Notes: generated from the letters alone by a model not told the origin. Numbered from the stretch's first letter, positions 1 through 7,134 are shown. The stretch: DNA of 15,123 nt from Methanosarcina sp. (GCA_013331265.1 DUGS01000009.1:7685-22807), one strand, 5' to 3'. Numbers and translations are program-made.

Positions 1-225
1 ATGATGGGAGAAGTAGCAAGGGCAACCTCAGGTATGGATATTGCAGAGGTTAACAAGATCCTTGGCAAGCTTGTTCCTCTCTATGAGAAGAACTACGCAA
101 GCGCACCAGCTGGAAAGACTTTCCAGGAATGCTACGACGTAAAGACAATCACCCCAACTGATGAATACATGCAGGTCTACGACGGAGCAAGAAAGAAGCT
201 CGAAGACCTCGGACTTGTATTCTAA
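1..225 (+). CDS. mtmB: Monomethylamine methyltransferase MtmB, C-terminal fragment
   Basis: This is the last 74 codons of an open frame that starts before the window and ends at TAA 223-225. The peptide (with segments such as MMGEVARAT, LYEKNYASAPAGKTF and YDGARKKLEDLGLVF) matches, from memory, the C-terminus of Methanosarcina MtmB. MtmB moves the methyl group of monomethylamine to the corrinoid protein MtmC in the cytoplasm, the first step of methanogenesis from methylamine. Full MtmB is about 458 residues and is read through an in-frame UAG as pyrrolysine near residue 202, so that codon lies outside the window. The ATG at position 1 is an internal methionine, not the start. Methanosarcina genomes often hold two nearly identical mtmB copies; this fragment cannot tell which one it is. 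The downstream permease cluster fits a methylamine role. Confidence 0.93.
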   Translation: MMGEVARATSGMDIAEVNKILGKLVPLYEKNYASAPAGKTFQECYDVKTITPTDEYMQVYDGARKKLEDLGLVF

Positions 226-252
226 GCCCGAAGTTTACATTGGAATATCTAA

Positions 253-285
253 AGCCAGCGAGTCTCTCGCTGGCTAATTTTTTTT
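253..285 (+). terminator. Hairpin with T-run after mtmB
   Basis: A perfect 10-bp stem (AGCCAGCGAG at 253-262, CTCGCTGGCT at 266-275) with a 3-nt loop is followed by AA and a run of nine T. It lies 27 nt after the mtmB stop and just before a TATA box. It looks like a transcription terminator or an RNA 3'-end stabiliser. Archaea mainly need the T-run, so the stem may serve to protect the abundant mtmB mRNA. Confidence 0.75.
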
Positions 286-303
286 AAAAACTTTGGCGAA
301 ACC

Positions 304-313
304 TTTATAAATA
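304..313 (+). promoter_or_regulatory. TATA box for the permease cluster
   Basis: TTTATAAATA at 304-313 matches the archaeal TATA consensus and is the first such element after the mtmB hairpin. A transcript would start near 330-340 and carry a leader of about 70 nt before the 34-aa reading frame. This suggests the permease cluster has its own promoter besides any read-through from mtmB. Confidence 0.5.
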
Positions 314-403
314 TACACTGCGTGTTGTGTGGAAAATTTTTTAAAGGATAGCTGAAAGGCTACAAAAACCCAGTGTGTGAAAAAATAGAGGGAGTAATGG
401 AAA

Positions 404-508
404 ATGGATATGTGGACTATTATAAACGGACTAATATACCTTATGGCTTTTGGGCTGATGGCCTGGGTTTTACTGGACGCCAGCAGGGTTTCAAAAAGAA
501 GGGGATGA
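404..508 (+). CDS. 34-aa single-helix membrane protein, permease-associated
   Basis: A short frame runs from ATG 404 to TGA 506-508. A strong Shine-Dalgarno (GAGGGAG, 388-394) lies nine bases before the ATG. The 34-residue product starts MDMWTIINGLIYLM, continues with a hydrophobic stretch to about residue 24, and ends in the basic tail RVSKRRG. This is the pattern of one membrane helix with a positively charged cytoplasmic end. The stop is six bases before the permease ATG, so the two are probably translationally coupled. I do not recognise a family. A partner or stabiliser of the permease is an inference from position alone. A competing 41-aa frame from ATG 397 is unlikely because the Shine-Dalgarno would be only two bases away. 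Confidence 0.6.
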   Translation: MDMWTIINGLIYLMAFGLMAWVLLDASRVSKRRG

Positions 509-514
509 TATGGC

Positions 515-1921
515 ATGTCTGAACATAATGAAAATGCCAGTCTGGTAAAGACTCTGCGGCCCTTCCATGTATGGGCTCTCGGCGTAGGAATTGTGCTGGT
601 CGGAGAGTATATGGGCTGGAACTTCACTATCGCAAAAGGAGGAGTACTGGGTTCTCTGCTTGCTATGCTGGTTGCAGGAACCATGTATGTTATAATTGCC
701 CTTTGCGCCAGTGAACTAGGATCAGCAACCAAACTTGCAGGAGGACCTTATGACTGGGCAAGGTTATTTGTCGGACCCGGAGCTGCTGCCATTGTAGGGC
801 TTGCAGTATATATGGAATACATAGCTCTTGAGGCAGCAGACGCTATTGTTGTTGCATCCATTGCACAGAGTATCTTTCCGGATCTGCAGGTTTATCCTGT
901 AACCCTGCTTGTTATTGCACTTCTGACCTTCATTAACTACCGTGGCGTTGTTGCGGCATTAACCCTGAACTTTGTCCTGACCATGATAGCTTTCATCGCA
1001 ATAGTGGTCTTTTTCTTCACAACTGCCTCTGGAGGAGTAAACATCCACCCTGAATACCTTTTCCAGGGAGCTCTGCCAAACGGCATGATAGGCCTTTTTG
1101 CAGCTTTGCAGTTTGGACCATGGTTCTATCTGGGGATAGAAGGGGCGGCAATGTGCGCCGAAGAGTGCAAACACCCGTCAAGGGCAGTACCTCTTGGACA
1201 GCAGGCAGGAATGATAACCCTGCTTATAGGAGCGGCTATGACCCTCTACCTCTGCTCAGTGCTGATCCCTACGGACATTCTTGGAGTTTCCGTGTATCCT
1301 CTCTTTGAGGCTGCACAAAACAGCGGCATATTTATATTTATTGCTGCTCTGGGGCTCGGAACCTTCCTGACCTGCGTTGCAAGTGCAAACGGCTGCGTCT
1401 GTGACTCCTCACGCTCCTGGTTTGCCCTCTCCAGAGACAACTACGTGTCGTCCTGGTTCTCGGCAGTGCACCCAAGGTATAATACCCCATACAGGGCAGT
1501 GATCTTCACTATGCCTGTTGCAATCGGCTTTGCATTCAGCGGTTTCCTTGACCAGGTAATTACCTTCTCCATCGTCTCGGGACTGCTCTGCTACGTGCTG
1601 ATTCCTTTCTCCCTGATCCGTTTCAGGAATCTGTTCCCGCAGAGTACAAGCAAGGTCAGACCTTTTGTGGGTCCTCTTCAGCCGTATATTGCTTACTTTG
1701 CGATCGCAATAGCAATTACAATTCTTTCAACGCTGTTCTGGGGCTACAAGTATAACCTGATCTTTGCCTTTGTGTTCTACGGCATTGCATACTTCTATTT
1801 CAGCCACAGGCAAAAGAGTTCAAGAACAGAAAATAACTGGGCTGAAATGGGCTGGCCCTCGCCCAGTGGCTCGGAAAATGGAAGGATAGGAAAGGAGGCG
1901 ATAGGCATTGGAGACGACTGA
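515..1921 (+). CDS. APC-family permease, probable methylamine permease
   Basis: A 468-residue, very hydrophobic protein of about 12 membrane helices, the usual size and form of the amino acid-polyamine-organocation (APC) superfamily. The segment GEYMGWNFTIAKGG near residue 30 in the first helix region resembles the ethanolamine permease branch, whose members carry GEYFGWN-like motifs. The C-terminal 40 residues are polar and probably cytoplasmic. The start ATG 515 is preceded by AGGGG at about 500-504. Its place after mtmB suggests import of monomethylamine; Methanosarcina methylamine operons are known to carry such permeases (mtmP/mttP type). The substrate cannot be read from the sequence, so another small amine is possible. 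The reading frame of the next gene overlaps its last 14 bases. Confidence 0.85.
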   Translation: MSEHNENASLVKTLRPFHVWALGVGIVLVGEYMGWNFTIAKGGVLGSLLAMLVAGTMYVIIALCASELGSATKLAGGPYDWARLFVGPGAAAIVGLAVYMEYIALEAADAIVVASIAQSIFPDLQVYPVTLLVIALLTFINYRGVVAALTLNFVLTMIAFIAIVVFFFTTASGGVNIHPEYLFQGALPNGMIGLFAALQFGPWFYLGIEGAAMCAEECKHPSRAVPLGQQAGMITLLIGAAMTLYLCSVLIPTDILGVSVYPLFEAAQNSGIFIFIAALGLGTFLTCVASANGCVCDSSRSWFALSRDNYVSSWFSAVHPRYNTPYRAVIFTMPVAIGFAFSGFLDQVITFSIVSGLLCYVLIPFSLIRFRNLFPQSTSKVRPFVGPLQPYIAYFAIAIAITILSTLFWGYKYNLIFAFVFYGIAYFYFSHRQKSSRTENNWAEMGWPSPSGSENGRIGKEAIGIGDD

Positions 1922-2177
1922 CCAGGCAATGGAAAGTAAATATTATAGAAAACTCAACGGAGATACGGTTCTCGTTGTAGGCATGCTTGCTTTGCTTGTG
2001 GGCGCGGAAGGATTCGTAATATACAAGGTTCTTTCTGAGACCTGGAAAATTTCTTCAGGCTTCTTCTACCTCTATGTGATCTTCATGGGGCTGATTGTTT
2101 CTATTGAGGCTATCGGCTGCCTGAGGGTTAGGGAGTCCATTAAAAACCACATGTTTGAGTATAAATATTATGATTAA
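1908..2177 (+). CDS. 89-aa two-helix membrane protein, permease-associated
   Basis: The frame starts at TTG 1908, supported by a strong Shine-Dalgarno GGAGG (1894-1898) nine bases upstream, and ends with TAA 2175-2177. An in-frame ATG at 1929 has no such site, so TTG is preferred. The product has a polar N-terminus, one helix at about residues 21-43 (VLVVGMLALLVGAEGFVIYK), a second at about 50-72 (YLYVIFMGLIVSIEAIGCLRV) and a short charged tail. It overlaps the permease stop by 14 bases, which indicates translational coupling. I recognise no family. Being a small subunit or assembly factor of the permease is an inference from context. Confidence 0.72.
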   Translation: METTDQAMESKYYRKLNGDTVLVVGMLALLVGAEGFVIYKVLSETWKISSGFFYLYVIFMGLIVSIEAIGCLRVRESIKNHMFEYKYYD

Positions 2178-2190
2178 GGAGGCAGAAAAA

Positions 2191-2427
2191 ATGGCACAAA
2201 AGAGCATCGTTGCAGAGGTCTTTGACATTGTGTTTATTTTTGTCCTTGCCTTCGCCTGTGTGGTTATTCCCACAGTACTCCAGGGAGCTGTACTCGTTTC
2301 CTGGGAAGAAGGAGGAGCAGGGATAGGCTTTGTCTGGGACCCCGTCGGCTTCTTCAGTTTCTTGCTTGTGATAGTTGCTTTCTTTGCAATGATCCTGTAT
2401 CACTCAGTAAAGCATTATAGGTATTGA
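2191..2427 (+). CDS. 78-aa two-helix membrane protein, permease-associated
   Basis: ATG 2191 is chosen because a near-ideal Shine-Dalgarno AAGGAGG (2176-2182) sits eight bases before it; this site overlaps the stop codon of the previous gene. A longer frame from TTG 2155 would place the ribosome site inside the coding region. The 78-residue product begins MAQKSIVAEVFDIVF and has a first helix at about residues 8-32, a short loop with EEGG and WDPVG, a second helix at about 49-68, and the tail HSVKHYRY. It is the last gene of the tightly packed cluster. No family is recognised; it probably works with the permease. Confidence 0.72.
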   Translation: MAQKSIVAEVFDIVFIFVLAFACVVIPTVLQGAVLVSWEEGGAGIGFVWDPVGFFSFLLVIVAFFAMILYHSVKHYRY

Positions 2428-2598
2428 GAGAACTGAAAAATCTGAAAGAAATTGTAAAAAATTTAAAAGGTGCTTAAACTAAGGTGCTTCGGCTCCAAAA
2501 TAAATTCATAATAAAATGGGAAATTCATAATCGTAGATAAATTAAAACATCAAGTTTTGTGAATTTTGTGAATATACTTCGGAACCGCAGTACTATAT

Positions 2599-2635
2599 GT
2601 CTGCCTGACTTACCTTCAGGCAGACAATATTTTTT
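2599..2635 (+). terminator. Terminator-like hairpin with T-run
   Basis: A perfect 10-bp stem (GTCTGCCTGA 2599-2608, TCAGGCAGAC 2616-2625) with a 7-nt loop is followed by AATA and seven T. It is built like the hairpin after mtmB. It is 171 bp past the last permease-cluster gene, so it may end that long transcript or an unseen small RNA. Confidence 0.6.
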
Positions 2636-2709
2636 AAAACCTATGAAAGCGACAGAATATTCCTTTTTTTAAATGTAGCTATAGCTCAATTCTGCCGTAT
2701 GAGCGTGTT

Positions 2710-2739
2710 CTCCCTGAAAAGAGGGAATTTATCAGGGAG
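2710..2739. repeat. 8-bp inverted repeat (hairpin)
   Basis: CTCCCTGA at 2710-2717 pairs perfectly with TCAGGGAG at 2732-2739 across a 14-base loop. T-rich sequence follows about 12-25 bases later (TTTTTGTGGATTTTTT). It could be part of a small RNA or a weak terminator; nothing else fixes its role. Confidence 0.4.
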
Positions 2740-2989
2740 CAATGGAGGGATTTTTGTGGATTTTTTCTAGAAGACCCGTATTAGCTTCTACTCGAGGGAA
2801 TCCAAGCTCTAAACTCTCTTTAGAGAGTACAGTACACCACAGGGATGCATCCTGAGATCTCAGGTCCGTATCTCTTTAGAAAGTATAATTGAGCCCCTTA
2901 ACTCCTGAGAAGCTAATGCTTCTGGTCCATTCACAATAAAGGATTAATACTTATTGTATATAAAGATTGTTGTTAGAATATTGATTAAA

Positions 2990-3057
2990 TGGATATAGTA
3001 TATATATTTTGTGATTAGAGGGAAATGTCAAATAGAATCATATATATAGTATATCCA
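2990..3057. repeat. 18-bp near-perfect A/T-rich inverted repeat
   Basis: The left arm at 2990-3007 (TGGATATAGTATATATAT) is matched by the reverse complement of 3040-3057 with one mismatch. The spacer is 32 bases. Both arms contain TATA-like sequence, so they could act as a pair of opposed promoters, an operator, or the ends of a small decayed element. No gene within the arms is seen. Confidence 0.6.
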
Positions 3058-3176
3058 ATAGATGAATGAACGAAGGGAAAGATATAAAAGGGGGCAGCTC
3101 ACGTCTAAAACAAATTTATATAAGAAATAAAAGATGGTTGAGAAGGATGTAAAACCTGTTCAGTTTTTAAAGAGCT

Positions 3177-3226
3177 CATCCCAAAACTCAAATTGGACCT
3201 CTGAAAATAAAATAAGTTTTGGGATG
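3177..3226. repeat. 12-bp perfect inverted repeat, possible MITE remnant
   Basis: CATCCCAAAACT (3177-3188) and AGTTTTGGGATG (3215-3226) are perfect inverted repeats around a 26-base A/T-rich centre, directly after GAGCT. It lies 32 bases beyond the 3' end of the minus-strand clamp-loader gene. It could be a terminator structure for that gene or the terminal repeats of a small non-autonomous element. No target-site duplication is obvious. Confidence 0.5.
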
Positions 3227-3257
3227 TCGTTAAAAAAAGCTATTTAATTTCAATGAA

Positions 3258-4283
3258 TCAGGAGAATATGGAAATCAGTTTTTCGAGCTGGATCCTTTCA
3301 CTGGCAGCGCCTGTAAGCATGGCATCGGTTTCTGAGATTTTTATAATAAGGCGTGCAACGACCTCATCGGTTTCTCCCGAATTTATAAGGGCTTCGGTAA
3401 GCCCTTCAAGGATATCGGTCCCTGAAAGTCCTTTTTCAATAATCATTTCATCTATAAGCCGACGCCCTCTGGAAAAGTCACCTGCAAGAGCAGCCTTAAG
3501 CAGTGAATCTACAGTTTCATCCCTGCCTTTCATAGTAGCTTCAAAGACGATCTCTTCCGTGATTTCAGCACCATCTGCCTTCAGGGCGGCAAGCTGTAGA
3601 GTCAGGACAGCTCTTGCAATATTTCCTTTAGCAAGATAAAGGATCGCATCAAGTGCCCTGCTTGAAAGTTTCAGTTTTTCAGAAATAGCGATTCTCTCAA
3701 GATGAGATTTCAGGAGAGAATCCGTAACATAGGCAAAAAAGACCTGAAGGCCCCTTGAACGGAGGGGAGAAATGAGTTTAGAAGGTCTTGTAGTGGAAAG
3801 AATAAACCTGCATGTTGCACTGTATTTTTCCATGATCCGCCTGAGAGCATGCTGTGCATCCGAACTAAGGGATTCTGCATTATCGATATAGATTATTTTG
3901 TAATCGGCATCAAGGGGGGCCATTCCGGCATACTCGTTAATGATTTCCTTAAAAATATCGATTACGCTTTTGTAGATTTTTTTCGGGTCGTCAGTCCCAA
4001 TAAAACGGACAAAACGCCTATCCCTAACAAGATAACGTTTTCCCTGGTCGAAAAAATCCGAGGCATTAAAGTATGCGAAGTTGTTCTTCCAGGTATTTCC
4101 GTAGAGCTGCCTGGCAAGAGCAAGAGCAGCCGTCGTTTTTCCAGAGTTATCAGGGCCGTAAAAAATGAGGTGGGGAAGGGTCCCGGACCGGACCAGTTCG
4201 GAAAGCGTTTTCACAGCATGTTCGTTTCCAAGCAGCCCTTCAAGAGTGTCTGCCCTGTATTTTAGAGTCCAGAGATCCTGCAT
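3258..4283 (-). CDS. Divergent replication factor C small subunit (clamp loader AAA+)
   Basis: A 341-residue AAA+ protein like the archaeal RFC small subunit, which opens and loads the PCNA clamp onto primed DNA. It opens with MQDLWTLKYRADTL (RFC box II-like, W-x-x-KYRP-type), then Walker A GPDNSGKT (43-50), Walker B IIYIDNAE (130-137), SSDAQHALRRIMEKYSATCRFIL and the arginine-finger region LRSRG (174-178). Two features are unusual: Walker B reads DNAE rather than DEAD, so the usual catalytic Glu is Asn, and the SRC motif reads SRG. A roughly 25-residue longer segment follows NASD. Methanosarcina has been reported to have a three-subunit RFC with two small subunits; this would fit the second one (RfcS2), not confirmed here. 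The start at 4283 has a ribosome site GGTGG five bases upstream; a longer frame to 4361 would begin before the likely TATA box. Confidence 0.8.
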   Translation of the reverse strand: MQDLWTLKYRADTLEGLLGNEHAVKTLSELVRSGTLPHLIFYGPDNSGKTTAALALARQLYGNTWKNNFAYFNASDFFDQGKRYLVRDRRFVRFIGTDDPKKIYKSVIDIFKEIINEYAGMAPLDADYKIIYIDNAESLSSDAQHALRRIMEKYSATCRFILSTTRPSKLISPLRSRGLQVFFAYVTDSLLKSHLERIAISEKLKLSSRALDAILYLAKGNIARAVLTLQLAALKADGAEITEEIVFEATMKGRDETVDSLLKAALAGDFSRGRRLIDEMIIEKGLSGTDILEGLTEALINSGETDEVVARLIIKISETDAMLTGAASERIQLEKLISIFS

Positions 4284-4311
4284 ACATTCCACCTTGTTTT
4301 TGAATATCAAT

Positions 4312-4400
4312 TCTAGTGTCGCTTCAACGATTAAATGTCGTATAAACTTGGCTACAACCATTAAGAATCATTCGATCCTTTAGGATTGAGCGACACTAGA
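4312..4400. promoter_or_regulatory. Inverted repeat framing the clamp-loader promoter
   Basis: TCTAGTGTCGCT (4312-4323) and AGCGACACTAGA (4389-4400) are perfect 12-bp inverted arms 65 bases apart. Between them, on the minus strand, is a TATA-like TTTATACG (4347-4340), which would start transcription near 4320, inside the first arm. The second arm lies just after the secD stop. The pair may be an operator, or a termination structure for secFD. Confidence 0.45.
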
Positions 4401-4419
4401 GACTTTATTCCCTCAATAC

Positions 4420-6120
4420 TTACTCGGTTATGCTTCCATTTCCATTTTCATCTACATGAAGGAATTCCTTGATTACTACACCATATACCGGTCTTGCAAA
4501 AATCACACCTATGAAGACACCAATGATAGTAGTAATTGCAAAGCCCTTCAAGGACCCAAAGCCCATTACAACCAGGGGAGACAGGGCGATTATGTTTGTG
4601 GAAGCTGCCCCTAAAATGATTGCAAAAGCTTTTCCTATCCTGGACTTGAAAACCTTTGTTGGAGGGAGTTTGCCTTCGTAAAGCACCTCATCTGTGATGA
4701 TTACAAGGTGGTCAATTCCAGTACCTATGGAAGCGATAATACCTGCAATTGCAGGCAGGTCAAGCTGCCAGCCTATCAATGCTGCAACCCCAAGGATCAT
4801 AATAACTTCACTGAAAGAAGTTCCGACCATGGGTATAAGGATTTCAGGCCTCCTGTACTTGAAGTAAACCACGGCTGCCACTGCAATAAGGGAAATCAAA
4901 CCTGTAATCACGGCTGCAGTTTTGAACTGCGATCCGAGATTTGGATCCACATGTCCTGAACCTACAAGCTGCACATTGACAGGAAGAGCCCCTGCCCTGA
5001 GGTGAACCTGAAGTGCAGTAGCTTCGGTTTTGGCAGCTTCATCAGTACCTGTAGAAGCTTCCCAGGAATAGATAGGACCTTCTCGCAGTTTGGAGGCTGC
5101 AGAGTAGCTTAAAGGTGCTCCATATATTTCAACTCCATCAAGATACATCATCAGATAATGGGAATTAGGATCATCAATTGCCCCGGTTTCGAGTGCAATT
5201 TTCTGAAGAGCCCGGGCTCCTTCTTCTTTCAGGGTAAAAGGAGTATGCCACTGTTCGTCATGGTAAGTTGGAATTCCCACACTTTGAATGGAATCACCAT
5301 AAAGGACATGTTCGGTTTCATTTCCAGTAGTCTGAATCCTGATCTCGAACTTTCCAGGTTTTTCAGCTATTTCCTTGGCAGTCGCCAGGTCAATGCCTGC
5401 AAAATCAATAAGGATATATTCGTCCCCTACAGTTCTGACAGGAATTTCTTTAAGGCCCATAGAGTTGAGCTTGTCGTTAAGGATGTCCCTTGTCAGGTCT
5501 CTGGTTTCACTGCTGACTCCTTCTTTATAAGTTGAAGTCCCATCTTCGTTTTTGTGGATTGAACCTCCAACTTTTTCCAGTAGAGCCTGAAGCTGTTCTT
5601 CAGTGACTCCAGTCCTGATTTCGTAGACAATTCCTTTCTGAGTACTCATGGGAACTACTTCTGCATCAAGGGCTTTTGAAAGATAAGTCCGGACGAGAAT
5701 TTCCTTACTTGTATCAGAGATAGTCACCTGAGTTTTGCTCCCACTCAACTTGTCCACGCTTACCGTGCCCAGGGCCTCAAGCTGGGAAGCGCTTACCTGA
5801 GCAGATGTTGTAAACGTGACTGATTTATCGGCAGAGCCGCCGACATCAAGGCTATTTTTTGTAATCTCGATAGGGGCTCCAATTATAGGCTCGACAATTC
5901 CGCTGACTAACTTTCCGGAATCCACATCTATCTGGGCAAGTGCTCCCTCAAGTTTAATCTGGAGCCAGGACCCGCCTTCCAGGTCAAGCCCAAAATTAAG
6001 GTTAGTAGTTATCCCCTCTCCGGGGGTATAACTTGGATGGATAGCCACTATAGAGCCAAAAAGGAGGAGAAGGAAGATAATAACTCTTGGATTTTTTAAA
6101 AGGCTTTTTTTATCGCTCAT
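4420..6120 (-). CDS. secD: Protein-export membrane protein SecD
   Basis: A 566-residue SecD. With SecF it forms the RND-type complex in the cytoplasmic membrane that helps the Sec translocon late in protein export; in archaea it works without SecA. Visible parts: membrane helix 1 at about residues 11-27, the family motif GLDLEGG (44-50), a large extracellular domain to about 395, then a block of five C-terminal helices from about 400 to 550 holding IGTGIDHLVIITDE (464-478), the archaeal form of the conserved helix-4 motif. The length is typical for euryarchaeal SecD. Its ATG overlaps the secF stop (ATGA, 6117-6120) and has the ribosome site GGGAGG eight bases upstream, so secF and secD are co-translated. 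The order F then D is usual in euryarchaea. Confidence 0.95.
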   Translation of the reverse strand: MSDKKSLLKNPRVIIFLLLLFGSIVAIHPSYTPGEGITTNLNFGLDLEGGSWLQIKLEGALAQIDVDSGKLVSGIVEPIIGAPIEITKNSLDVGGSADKSVTFTTSAQVSASQLEALGTVSVDKLSGSKTQVTISDTSKEILVRTYLSKALDAEVVPMSTQKGIVYEIRTGVTEEQLQALLEKVGGSIHKNEDGTSTYKEGVSSETRDLTRDILNDKLNSMGLKEIPVRTVGDEYILIDFAGIDLATAKEIAEKPGKFEIRIQTTGNETEHVLYGDSIQSVGIPTYHDEQWHTPFTLKEEGARALQKIALETGAIDDPNSHYLMMYLDGVEIYGAPLSYSAASKLREGPIYSWEASTGTDEAAKTEATALQVHLRAGALPVNVQLVGSGHVDPNLGSQFKTAAVITGLISLIAVAAVVYFKYRRPEILIPMVGTSFSEVIMILGVAALIGWQLDLPAIAGIIASIGTGIDHLVIITDEVLYEGKLPPTKVFKSRIGKAFAIILGAASTNIIALSPLVVMGFGSLKGFAITTIIGVFIGVIFARPVYGVVIKEFLHVDENGNGSITE

Positions 6121-7022
6121 CTGTTATACCTCCCTCTGAATTCGGGCTTCATCACATACCATCGTAAAATTCCCGTATTCAGGAGCCAGGTATTCATCAT
6201 GTCTGCAAAAAGTCCCGCAATCAACACGATTGAAATCTGCGAAAGCAGAGTAATCTGTGTGAATGAGGGAATGACCAGATAGGAGAAAGTCGAAACTAGG
6301 TACATGACTGCGAGCGCTGCAAGAGTTGTGGTAGTCATGGTAATACCTGTATGCATAGCTCGGGAAACTTTCTCTTCTACCGTGCCTCGACGTTTAATTA
6401 CTCTATTTGTGAGCAGAATATCACTATCTACAGAATAACCTATAAGCATAAGCAGAGCCGCAAGTGTTCCCAGGGAAAGTTCGATCCCTGCAACCCTCAT
6501 GAAAGCAGCGGCAATCATGATATCCGAAAAGGCTGAGAGTATTACTGCAGCCGAAGGGATAAAAGTCCTAAATATCAGGAACACTACAATTGCCATCCCT
6601 ATAAAGGAAATAATAAGGGCCTTAATAGCCTGTACTTGCAGATCCTGGCCGTAGACTGGCCCAACCTGCTGGATCTGGACACTGGAATAGCGGTCCATAA
6701 CATCTGTTTCCAGCTGATGCTGCTGTTCTTCATCCATAACCCCAAACTGCATGATAACCCTGCTTCCGGTCTGCCTGGCATCTATGATGGGATAAGAAGA
6801 ATACATTTTTTCAAGCACAGCAGGAGAATCGGTCGTTTCTACCGAAATCTGGGTACCGCCCTGGAATTCCATTCCCAGGATTACCGGCGACCCGCTGCTT
6901 ACAAAAGAAACTAGCAGTATTACTAAAGAAACTGCGAGTACTGCAAGGGGTAATGCCAGCAACTGGCGATTATCGTGAGTTTTCACGAAATTATCTAATA
7001 ATTCGGTCAAACCTGTTGCCAT
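6117..7022 (-). CDS. secF: Protein-export membrane protein SecF
   Basis: A 301-residue SecF, partner of SecD in the export complex of the cytoplasmic membrane. It has helix 1 at about residues 21-42, the motif GMEFQGG (50-56) that parallels GLDLEGG of SecD, an extracellular domain to about 120, then helices that include the conserved IGYSVDSDILLTNRV segment. The start ATG 7022 is chosen because GGAG ends eight bases before it; the frame stays open to an ATG at 7046, but that adds eight residues that overlap the ribosome site. First gene of the secFD operon. A TATA-like AGATATAAAC on the minus strand near 7144-7135 is the best promoter candidate. Confidence 0.95.
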   Translation of the reverse strand: MATGLTELLDNFVKTHDNRQLLALPLAVLAVSLVILLVSFVSSGSPVILGMEFQGGTQISVETTDSPAVLEKMYSSYPIIDARQTGSRVIMQFGVMDEEQQHQLETDVMDRYSSVQIQQVGPVYGQDLQVQAIKALIISFIGMAIVVFLIFRTFIPSAAVILSAFSDIMIAAAFMRVAGIELSLGTLAALLMLIGYSVDSDILLTNRVIKRRGTVEEKVSRAMHTGITMTTTTLAALAVMYLVSTFSYLVIPSFTQITLLSQISIVLIAGLFADMMNTWLLNTGILRWYVMKPEFRGRYNR

Positions 7023-7134
7023 AATTAATACTCCGGATGAATGCATCTATTTTAATGCATCTATTTTTTCTTGAATTATCCGAATTTTTTGTCCGGACCT
7101 AGATCCAGAAAACGTTCAGATTTAGAACACGGAA

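Larger units (their letters stand above)
2428..3257. other. 830-bp gene-poor intergenic region with inverted repeats
   Basis: No convincing reading frame is visible. The stretch is A/T-rich and holds an orphan-looking terminator hairpin (2599-2635), a stem at 2710-2739 (CTCCCTGA and TCAGGGAG), a small perfect hairpin ACTCTC-TTTA-GAGAGT near 2812-2827, a long A/T-rich inverted repeat (2990-3057) and a 12-bp inverted repeat (3177-3226). Short direct repeats also occur, for example AAATTCATAAT twice near 2500-2530. It may carry small RNA genes or decayed mobile DNA, but neither is shown. TATA-like sequences (for example near 3079 and 3114) have no frame after them. Confidence 0.6.

Noticed and set aside
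397..522. 41-codon frame overlapping the 34-aa protein
   Set aside because: The ribosome site would be two bases from the ATG, the product is not membrane-like and it overlaps the permease start.
2812..2835. Hairpin followed by ACA, possible H/ACA RNA
   Set aside because: The stem is only six base pairs and lacks a pseudouridylation pocket or kink-turn.
3253..3639. Plus-strand 128-codon frame
   Set aside because: It is the antisense shadow of the clamp-loader gene with serine-rich low-complexity translation.
4284..4361. 26-residue N-terminal extension of the clamp-loader gene
   Set aside because: It would start upstream of the likely TATA box, and the family begins near the W-x-x-KYR motif; the inner ATG has a ribosome site.
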